A stretch of DNA of 64,000 nucleotides from Marinicella algicola (GTDB taxonomy: Bacteria > Pseudomonadota > Gammaproteobacteria > Xanthomonadales > Marinicellaceae): the NCBI RefSeq assembly GCF_028401385.1, contig NZ_JAQOMR010000001.1:1986501-2050500 (forward strand), read 5' to 3'. The notes beneath the pieces were generated by a model. That model was not told where the DNA came from. It did not search any database and saw only the letters and a list, made by a program, of their open reading frames with translations. Both the position numbers and the translations under genes were made by a program. Below are positions 57,205 through 64,000 of the stretch, in pieces (positions within the stretch are counted from its first letter, which is position 1; every line of letters starts with the position of its first letter).

Positions 57205-58579
57205 TCAAGCACGTTCAAACCCGCGCGCAATCTCCCAGTCGGTGACGCGGCGGTCGTATTCTTCCTGTTCCCATTCGGCGGCGCGGCAATAATGATCGAT
57301 CACCTCGTCGCCGAAGGCGCTTCGCAGAAGATCGGAGTTGTTCATGGCCTCGCGCGCGGCACGCAGCGTTTTCGGAATTTCGCGGACATCGGCGGTGCTG
57401 CCATAGGCATCCCCGACATAGGGCTCTTCAAGCGTCATTTCCTTGTCGATCCCGTCGAGGCCGGCGGCCAGTTGGGCGGCGAAGGCGAGATAGGGATTGA
57501 GGTCTGCGCCACCAACGCGGCATTCGATGCGGATACCCTTCGATTGATCGCCGCAAAGCCTGAAGCCGGCCGTGCGGTTATCCTTCGACCAGATCGCCTT
57601 GGTCGGTGCAAAGGTACCGGCCATGAAGCGCTTGTAGGAGTTGATATAGGGTGCCAGAAAATAGGTAATCTCGGCGGAATGCGCGAGCAACCCCGCGACA
57701 TAGTGCTCCATCAGCTTCGACATGCCGAACCGGCCTTCGGGATCGAAGAACAGCGGCGTCTTGCCGTCCGCACTCCACAGCGACTGATGCACGTGGGACA
57801 GAATTGCCGGCGGCCTCGTAATTCCACTTGGCCATAAAGGTCACAGCCTTGCCCTTTTGCCAGGCGATTTCCTTGCAGGCATTCTTGGCAATCACGTGGC
57901 GGTCGGCCATGGCGAGCGCGTCGGCATAGCGGACATTGAGTTCCACCTGCCCGGCATCGGCCTCGCCCTTGGTGTTTTCGACCGGGATACCCGCGCCCTG
58001 CAAGCCGTTGCGGATCGCGCGCATCACATCCTCCTCCTTGGTGGTCTGGAGAATGTGGTAGTCCTCGTTATAGGCACTGGAACGGGTCAGTCCGCGATAA
58101 CCGGCCTGCTCGGCGCTTTCAAACGACTGGTTGAAGAGAAAGAACTCAAGCTCGGTCGCCATCATCGCGCGCCAGCCGCGCTCCTCAAGCCGGGCGATCT
58201 GCTTCTTCAGGATCGCGCGCGGCGAATGGGCAACGTCCGAATGCGTGGCATGGTCAGAGACATCGCACAGGACCAGTGCCGTTCCTTCGAGCCACGGAAC
58301 CCGCCGCAGCGTCGAGAGATCGGGCGTCATCGTGTAGTCCCCGTAACCCGATGACCAGCTTGTCGAAGCATAGCCCTCCACCGTGTGCATCTCCATATCG
58401 GTCGCCTGCACATAGTTGCAGCTATGGGTTTCCTTGTGGGCGCTGTCTATGAAGTACTCGCCCGTAAAGCGCTTGCCCATCAGGCGGCCCTGCATATCGA
58501 TCTGGCAGGCGAGCACGGTATCGATGCTGCCGTCCGCGACATCCTTTTTCAGTTGGTTGAATGTGTATTGCGCACTCAT
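57205..58579 (-). CDS. Glutamine-synthetase-family ligase (gamma-glutamylamide type), one frame break
   Basis: ATP-dependent ligation of glutamate to an amine, as in PuuA-like enzymes, or less likely true glutamine synthesis. The fold landmarks are MMATELEFFLFNQSFESA, ENTKGEADAGQVELNVRYAD and AIWSKDNRTAGFRLCG. The frame breaks at 57797-57805; removing one base gives AGNSSHVHQSLWS, the conserved histidine loop. Repaired length is about 458 residues, typical for this class. I chose ATG 58579 (MSAQYTFNQLKKDV), with AGGA upstream. Its neighbours (ADH, ALDH, TRAP) favour catabolism over ammonium assimilation. Confidence 0.87.
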
Positions 58580-58672
58580 CGGGCTCATCCTGTGGTTCAT
58601 GCAATCGTCCGGAGCAGGAACACTCCGGACGATCCGTGTCAATGGTGTCGCCGCCAGTGGCAGCGACGTCGA

Positions 58673-59718
58673 TCAGCCCGCGCGGTAGGGCGGACCGGCG
58701 GCTTTCATGTCGGCCTGATACTGCTTCAGGATCTTGACCACTTCCGCCGTGCGGTCGGTCTCGGCGGCGATTTCGTCCCAGAAGCCATCGGCGGCGTCTT
58801 CTACGGTCTTCCACTCGGCATCGGGGATCGTCGTCAACTTCAGCTTTTCACCATGGGCGCGAAGCCTGGCCTCACCGCCCCAGTACCAATGCAGGCGGTG
58901 GAGATGCGAACTATCCGTGCACATCCGGAACAGCACTTTGAGATGTTCCGGCACTTCCGCCCATTTGTCGGAATTGACGAAGAAAGAGCCGCACCAGCCG
59001 CCGGAGATGTTGTTGGTCAGGAAGTAGTTGGTCACGTCGGCCCAGCCGACAGTGTAGTCCTCGGTGATACCGGACCATGCCAGACCGTCGAGTTCACCGG
59101 TCTGCATCGCCACCTGGACGTCTTCCCACGGCAGCGTGACCGGCACCACGCCGAACTGCGACAGGAACTTGCCGGCAGTGGGGAAGGTGAAGATGCGCAG
59201 GCCTTCAAGATCGGACAGGCTCGTCACCGGGTTGACGGTGGCGAAGTTGCAAGGGTCCCAGGCGCCGGCGGAAATCCACTGAACGCCGACTTCCGAATAG
59301 GCCTTTTCCCAGATATCGGCGAGGCCGTATTCGTAAAACAGCGTCGGAACATCGAGGCTGTATTTGGATGCGAACGGGAAGTAGCCGCCGAACACTTTGA
59401 TGTCGAGCGGCGAGTTCATCGAGTCGTCGTCCGACTGGACGGCATCGATGGTGCCGCGCTGCATGGCGCGGAACAGTTCACCGGTCGGGACAAGCTGATC
59501 GGCGGTGAACAGCTGGATTTCCATTTCGCCGTTGGCCGCGGTGTTGAACGCCTCGATCGACGGCTTGATGACGTGCTCGGCCAGCGCCGGACCGGCATAG
59601 GTCTGAAGGCGCCAGGTGATCTTGCTCTGGGCACGTGTGACGGCGGGTGCGGCAAGCGCCGTGGCGCCGGCTGCGGTCGCAAGGCCCGCATTTTTCAAAA
59701 ACTGCGTCTGTTGGTCAT
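58673..59718 (-). CDS. TRAP transporter substrate-binding protein DctP, one frame break
   Basis: Periplasmic binding protein of a tripartite transporter. ATG 59718 (MTNRRSFLKNAGLATAAGA) gives a twin-arginine signal, so it is exported by TatABC. A missing base in the A run 59697-59701 breaks the frame within the signal. The mature part begins SKITWRLQTYAGP and has GLRIFTFPTAGKFLSQFG and ELDGLAWSGITEDYTVGW, the TRAP ligand region. Length is about 348 residues. The ligand is unknown; this class binds organic and keto acids or amino compounds. Confidence 0.9.
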
Positions 59719-59833
59719 GCTGCTTCCCTCTGTTTTGCTTTTTCAGGTCGTTGGTGACCCGGCCGAACGCCGGGCCTTTCCTTCACTAGCGCCCGAAACA
59801 ACGGACGATCTCCCGCACGCTTCAGTCACTCCC

Positions 59834-61162
59834 TCAGCGCGCATAGACGAGGTTCGGCAACCACAGGGCTATCTGCGGAAACGCCGTGACGATCGCCAGA
59901 CCGATGATCATGATGATCACGAACGGCCAGACGGAGCGGTAGATATCAGTCAACGAAATCTCCCTTGGCGCCATGGCCCGCATCAAGAACAGGTTGTAGC
60001 CAAAGGGTGGCGTCATGTAGGCAATCTGGCAAGTGATGGTGTAAAGCACGCCGTACCATACGAGATCAAAACCAAGATGCCCGACAAGCGGCACGTAAAG
60101 CGGTGCGACAATCACCAGCATTGCCGTGTCATCGAGAAACGTGCCCATGATGATGTATGAAATCTGCATCATGATCAGGATTTCCCAGGGGCCGAGATCC
60201 CAGCGTTCCAGCAGAAGATGTTCAAGCGCGCGGACCGCGCCAAGCCCGTCAAACACCGCGCCGAAGCACAGTGCGGCCATGATGATCCACATGAACATGC
60301 ACGAAATGCCGAGCGTCTGCTCCAGCGTGCGGTTCAGCAGTTTCCATGTCAGACGCCGTTTGAACAGTGCCGCGACAAGCGCGGACAGCGCGCCGATGGC
60401 CGCGCTTTCCGTCAGGCTGGTCACGCCCATCAGGAAAAGCCCCATCATCAGGAAGAAGATTACGAAGGGAATGATTCCGGCGCGCAGAAGCTTCAGCTTC
60501 TCGCCAAGCGGCATGTCGCGTTCTTCCTTCGGCAGCGAAGGCCCGAGCGCCGGGTTCATGCGGCAGCGGATAACAATGTAGATGATGAACATCGCCGCCA
60601 GCATCAGACCGGGCAGCGCGCCCGCGACCCAGAGCTTGCCGACGGGCTGGCGGGCGATCATGCCGTAAAGCACCAGCACCACGCTCGGCGGCACCAGAAT
60701 GCCGAGCGAGGAACCCGCCTGGATCACCCCGGACACCATGATCTTGTCATAGCCGCGCCTCAAGAGTTCCGGCAGCGCGATGGTCGCGCCGATCGCCATC
60801 CCCGCGACGGACAGCCCGTTCATCGCCGAGATCACCACCATCAGCGCGATCGTGCCAACGGCAAGCCCGCCCGGCAGACCGCCCATCCAGACGTGAAACG
60901 CCTTGTAGAGGTCTTCGGCGATACCCGATTCCGACAACATGTAGCCCATGAAGATGAACAGCGGCAGCGTCAGCATCGGATACCACTTCATCAGCTTCAT
61001 ACTGGCCGAAAAGCCGAGTTCATAGCCACCCGTGCCCCAAAGGACAGCAGCCGCCACCACGCCGACAAAGCCGATCGCGGCGAACACGCGCTGTCCGGTC
61101 AACATGGTCATCATCATCGAGAAGAACAGCAGCAGCGCAATCATTTCATAGGAGAGGTTCAT
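59834..61162 (-). CDS. TRAP transporter large permease DctM
   Basis: Twelve-helix ion-coupled permease. ATG 61162 (MNLSYEMIALLLFFSM) overlaps the DctQ stop by four bases. Landmarks are GGLPGGLAVGTIALMVVISAMNGLS (start of the conserved block), AGSSLGILVPPSVVLVLYG and GTFLDDTAMLVIVAPLYVPL. Length 442 residues, intact. The open frame extends further upstream, but that part overlaps dctQ and is not real. Confidence 0.93.
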   Translation of the reverse strand: MNLSYEMIALLLFFSMMMTMLTGQRVFAAIGFVGVVAAAVLWGTGGYELGFSASMKLMKWYPMLTLPLFIFMGYMLSESGIAEDLYKAFHVWMGGLPGGLAVGTIALMVVISAMNGLSVAGMAIGATIALPELLRRGYDKIMVSGVIQAGSSLGILVPPSVVLVLYGMIARQPVGKLWVAGALPGLMLAAMFIIYIVIRCRMNPALGPSLPKEERDMPLGEKLKLLRAGIIPFVIFFLMMGLFLMGVTSLTESAAIGALSALVAALFKRRLTWKLLNRTLEQTLGISCMFMWIIMAALCFGAVFDGLGAVRALEHLLLERWDLGPWEILIMMQISYIIMGTFLDDTAMLVIVAPLYVPLVGHLGFDLVWYGVLYTITCQIAYMTPPFGYNLFLMRAMAPREISLTDIYRSVWPFVIIMIIGLAIVTAFPQIALWLPNLVYAR

Positions 61163-61668
61163 GCGATCGGCCTCCCCAGCGCCTTTGCCAGATCCTTGAA
61201 GAAGATCGAGGTCGTCTGCAGGAACATCAGGAAAATACCAAAGACCATGATGATCTTGATCGGCGCCATATAGGGCGACCAGCTGGAATACGAGGTTTCG
61301 CCATATTTCAGCGCGTAGCTGGTGGAGGACACACCGCCGATCAGCAGGAAGATCAGATAGGTGAACAGCATGAACACCGTGATCGCATCGACAATCGCGC
61401 GCTGGCGCGGCGTCCAGCGACCATAGAGCAGATCCATGCGCACATGGCTGTCGAGCTGCATCGAATAGGCGCCGCCGACGAGGAAATAGGCCGTCATCAC
61501 AAACTGAGCCATTTCCAGCGTCCACAGCGACGGATTGAAGAAGGTCTTGGAAACGGATGACCAGAGCAGGATGCCCATCATCACAAAGATCAGCCACATG
61601 GCGATGCGACCGACCACGCGGTTGAAGCCGTCGACATAGCGAACATAGGTCTTGATTGCCTGAGGCAT
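61159..61668 (-). CDS. TRAP transporter small permease DctQ
   Basis: Four-helix membrane protein that links DctP and DctM. ATG 61668 (MPQAIKTYVRYVDGF) has GGAGG upstream. Conserved features are the second-helix TLEMAQFVMTAYFLVGGAYS and SHVRMDLLYGRWTPRQR. Length is 169 residues, intact. Stop overlaps the DctM start. Confidence 0.92.
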   Translation of the reverse strand: MPQAIKTYVRYVDGFNRVVGRIAMWLIFVMMGILLWSSVSKTFFNPSLWTLEMAQFVMTAYFLVGGAYSMQLDSHVRMDLLYGRWTPRQRAIVDAITVFMLFTYLIFLLIGGVSSTSYALKYGETSYSSWSPYMAPIKIIMVFGIFLMFLQTTSIFFKDLAKALGRPIA

Positions 61669-61726
61669 CAGGCCACCTCCTGCATGCCGTCGAGGCATTC
61701 GTTCAGCAGCCCCGCGACAAAACCTG

Positions 61727-62449
61727 CTACCGCCCCTGCCCCACGGCGTCGGCAATCAGGTCGTTGCGAACCTCGATCATGACATTGAGGAGACCGCGTT
61801 GCAGTGCATGGCGACGCAGCGTATGCGTCACACCGTCCACCGGTGCATAGGGCTCGTTGCGGCGCACATCGTAGCCGCTGGCAGCACTGGCCTTTTTCAA
61901 CATGCAGTCTGCCAGTCTCCGGTCGCTGTCGTGCAGGATCCCGATTTCGACATCACGCTTCTGACCCTTGAACACCGGTGTAAAGGAATGGATGGTTACG
62001 ATGACAGCATTGCGAGCGGTGTGCGCAGTCTCATCCAAAAGCTGATCGATGCGTTCATGGAACGGCAGGTAGAGCGCCTCGGCGCGTTCTGCCTTCGCCA
62101 CCGGACCAAGACCGCGATTGGCGGGCACCGCGAAAACCTCACTGATTTCGGGAGTGGAGTCGGACGCTTCGGGCGGGCGATTGCAGTCATAGACGAGCCG
62201 GGAGAAACGCTGATGAACAAGCATGGAATCAAGTGCCGTGCTCAGCAGCCGGGAGACGGCAAGCGCACCCGGATCCCAGGCGATATGGCTTTCGAGCAGC
62301 GCGGCCGACAGCCCCATATCCCCGAGAACTTCGGGAATGGCCCTGCCGGCATGTTCGCAAATCAGTATGACCCTGCTCTGGCCGGATGCGCGCTCGACGA
62401 CAACAGGCGCACCATCACGGGCGCTCAAGAGCCCCGGCTTTCCCAACAT
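61727..62449 (-). CDS. N-formylglutamate amidohydrolase-like hydrolase
   Basis: Zinc-dependent amidase of the FGase family (PF05013). Metal and substrate residues are in VILICEHAGRAIPE, SHIAWDPGALAVS and HSFTPVFKG; RNEPYAPVDGVTHTLRRHA and LNVMIEVRNDLI follow. ATG 62449 (MLGKPGLLSARDG) has GGGGA upstream. 240 residues, intact. The frame runs further upstream without similarity. It heads the operon, preceded by a promoter with a palindrome. In this context it may cleave an N-acyl or glutamyl amide rather than formylglutamate. Confidence 0.87.
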   Translation of the reverse strand: MLGKPGLLSARDGAPVVVERASGQSRVILICEHAGRAIPEVLGDMGLSAALLESHIAWDPGALAVSRLLSTALDSMLVHQRFSRLVYDCNRPPEASDSTPEISEVFAVPANRGLGPVAKAERAEALYLPFHERIDQLLDETAHTARNAVIVTIHSFTPVFKGQKRDVEIGILHDSDRRLADCMLKKASAASGYDVRRNEPYAPVDGVTHTLRRHALQRGLLNVMIEVRNDLIADAVGQGR

Positions 62450-62485
62450 CTGTTCCCCTGCATTTTCTGCACTCTGATTATGTAA

Positions 62486-62514
62486 ATAGTTCTTCAGAAA
62501 ACAGCTGTTGTCAA
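62486..62514 (-). promoter_or_regulatory. Promoter of the TRAP operon with an internal palindrome
   Basis: Minus strand TTGACA (62509-62514), 17-base spacer, AACTAT (62486-62491). The palindrome AACAGCTGTT (62500-62509) covers the spacer and the end of the -35 box, so it is a possible operator for the divergent RpiR regulator. Confidence 0.6.
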
Positions 62515-62599
62515 TCGAACTCTGAAAACTTCTATTCAGTTTATCCATTGACGGATCGGCTGCGCCACTCCTAGATGTCAACAAAGTAGGAGATGCAGA

Positions 62600-63472
62600 T
62601 TGCGTGACGGGTCCAGAACAGTCGCAGACATAATCGCCACACGGTATGACGAACTGACGCGTTCGGAAAAACGCCTCGCCGACACCATCAGTGAGAATTA
62701 TCCGGTTTCCGGCCTCGGCAGCATCACCACATTGGCCGAAAACGCCGACGTCTCGACCCCGACGGTTGCACGGATGGTTCAGAAGCTGGGCTTCAAGGGG
62801 TATGGCGAGTTTCAGGCGCGGCTGCATCAAGAGCTGGAGGCCACGCTCTCCAACCCGATCGCCAAACATGACCGGCTGGCGCGCAATGTGCCGGACACGC
62901 ATATTCTCAATCGCTTCGGCGAGGCGGCGATCGACAATATGCGCCGCACGCTGTCACAGCTTGATCAGGAGACGTTCGGAGGGGCGGCTGCCCTGCTCTC
63001 GGACCTCGACCGTGCGGTCTATTTCGTCGGCGGGCGCATTACCGGAGCGGTTTCCGGCTATTTCTACACCCATATGCAGGTGATCCGCCCAAAGACGACG
63101 CTGATGTCATCGAATTCCGGTTCCTGGCCGCAGCACATGCTGAACATGGCAAAGGGCGATGTTCTGGTGATCTTCGACATCCGCCGCTATGAGCAGGACA
63201 TGGCGACACTGGCGCGGGTAGCGAGCGAAAACGGCGTCGAGATCATTCTCTTCACCGACCAGTGGGCCTCGCCGGTGACGAAATTCGCGCGCCACACCTT
63301 CCGCGTCCATATCGAGGTGCCGTCCGCCTGGGACTCATCCGTCGTCACACTGTTTGTGGTCGAGGCGCTGATCGAGGCGGTTCAGGCAAAAAGCTGGGAC
63401 AAGACCCGCCAGCGCATCAGCCAGTTGGAAGGGTTGTTCGAGCAGAGCCGGCTGTTTCGCCGGCCCGGCTGA
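62600..63472 (+). CDS. RpiR-family transcriptional regulator
   Basis: N-terminal HTH_6 domain (TRSEKRLADTISENYP, then LAENADVSTPTVARMVQKLG) and C-terminal SIS sugar-isomerase-like domain (DRAVYFVGGRITGAVSGYF, GDVLVIFDIRRYEQD). A TTG start at 62600 follows AGGAG with seven bases between and gives 290 residues. The TTG start suggests weak translation of the regulator. Divergent from the TRAP operon, with 150 bases between the starts; it most likely controls that operon. Intact. Confidence 0.9.
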   Translation: MRDGSRTVADIIATRYDELTRSEKRLADTISENYPVSGLGSITTLAENADVSTPTVARMVQKLGFKGYGEFQARLHQELEATLSNPIAKHDRLARNVPDTHILNRFGEAAIDNMRRTLSQLDQETFGGAAALLSDLDRAVYFVGGRITGAVSGYFYTHMQVIRPKTTLMSSNSGSWPQHMLNMAKGDVLVIFDIRRYEQDMATLARVASENGVEIILFTDQWASPVTKFARHTFRVHIEVPSAWDSSVVTLFVVEALIEAVQAKSWDKTRQRISQLEGLFEQSRLFRRPG

Positions 63473-63478
63473 TCCGGC

Positions 63479-64000
63479 TCAGCTGAGCCTGCTGACAAAC
63501 ACGGTCACGACAGGTTTCTTGCCCCAGCATTCATTGGCCGCAGCGCGAACCGAACGGCGCACGGCTTCCTTGACCATTTTGAGGTCCTTGCGGCGCGAAC
63601 GCGGAATGCTTTCGACAGCGCCCAGAACCGCATCGAACAGCACGTCCTCCATGCGTTCGTCATCGTCGTCGAAGCCCGGCAGGCCGATCGGAACAACATC
63701 CGGATCGCCGGCGAATTCAAACTTGCTGTTCAAGACCACATTGATGGCGACATGTCCGACGAAGGAGAGCTTGCGGCGATCGCCGATACCCATCTCCTCA
63801 AACCCGCCGATGAGCTTGCCGTCCTTGAAGACGCGGCCGGCTTCAACCTTGGCGATGACTTCCGGCGCGCCGGGAGCAACCCGCAGCATGTCGCCATTGC
63901 GCACACGCGGCACATTGGCGATGCCCGCCTGTTCTCCGAGTTCCTTCTGGCCGGTCAGATGCGCGGCCTCTCCGTGGACTGGCACAAGAATTTCGGGCCG
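63479..64000 (-). CDS. rnj: Ribonuclease J, C-terminal part (truncated by window edge)
   Basis: Metallo-beta-lactamase/beta-CASP ribonuclease for rRNA and mRNA processing. Visible are the end of the core (PVHGEAAHLTGQKELGEQAG), GKLIGGFEEMGIGDRRKLSF and the C-terminal domain (SRRKDLKMVKEAVRRSVRAA). The catalytic histidines are outside the window. It converges on rpiR with six bases between the stops; a 14-base perfect palindrome GGCTCAGCTGAGCC (63476-63489) spans the junction. Confidence 0.9.
   Translation of the reverse strand, partial: RPEILVPVHGEAAHLTGQKELGEQAGIANVPRVRNGDMLRVAPGAPEVIAKVEAGRVFKDGKLIGGFEEMGIGDRRKLSFVGHVAINVVLNSKFEFAGDPDVVPIGLPGFDDDDERMEDVLFDAVLGAVESIPRSRRKDLKMVKEAVRRSVRAAANECWGKKPVVTVFVSRLS

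Noticed and set aside
58385..60160. A 591-codon open frame antisense to the GS, DctP and DctM genes
   Set aside because: It crosses three clear genes; composition is that of a shadow frame.

Overview
The window reads as the chromosome of an alphaproteobacterium of the Rhizobiales (Hyphomicrobiales), probably a marine or soil Rhizobium/Hoeflea/Martelella-type organism. The evidence is the gene order secD-yajC, LysM/M23 lipoprotein-pcm-surE-serS-tatCBA, scpBA-nagZ-SPOR-argS-dgt-erpA, the presence of exoR, an alphaproteobacterial porin, a short ProRS of the type without the insertion domain, and DUF1467. No species can be named from the sequence alone.

Layout. 1-18.6 kb: a core block, almost all on the minus strand (protein export, envelope, tRNA charging, chromosome segregation, dNTP hydrolysis, Fe-S assembly). 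18.6-28.1 kb: NCS2 permease, xthA, exoR, tRNA-Leu(UAA), porin and dnaE. 28.1-49.6 kb: an accessory stretch between dnaE and lolD. It holds a possible 28-residue membrane peptide, an AraC regulator, a sulfatase / HAD phosphatase / octaheme cytochrome set of exported proteins, a tkt-rbsACB-ROK sugar operon, two unknown secreted proteins, a pile of IS5/IS3/IS21 elements, tRNA-Leu(UAG) and a small ribbon-helix-helix-like gene. 49.6-54.4 kb: core lolD-lolC-proS, a possible structured RNA, an outer-membrane barrel and DUF1467. 54.6-63.5 kb: a second accessory block, an operon for an N-formylglutamate amidohydrolase-like enzyme, a DctQMP TRAP transporter, a glutamine-synthetase-like ligase, an aldehyde dehydrogenase and an iron alcohol dehydrogenase, with a divergent RpiR regulator. 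The C-terminal part of ribonuclease J closes the window. In related genomes dnaE-lolD-lolC-proS-DUF1467-rnj lie close together (from memory), so both accessory blocks look like insertions into one conserved neighbourhood.

How the genes work together. The sugar operon imports a monosaccharide through RbsABC, and transketolase feeds the pentose phosphate pathway. The TRAP operon looks like catabolism of an amine or amino-alcohol through a glutamylated intermediate. The sulfatase, phosphatase and cytochrome all carry export signals and could act together in the periplasm.

A technical point shapes the whole annotation. I find about 50 single-base frame breaks, many of them in essential genes (secD, serS, argS, scpA, dnaE, lolC). 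Most are one-base losses in short homopolymers. A smaller set are one-base gains, four of them where GAGTC is expected but GAGATC is read. These are best explained as uncorrected read errors, so I annotate such genes across their full extent and give each break position. They should not be taken as pseudogenes.
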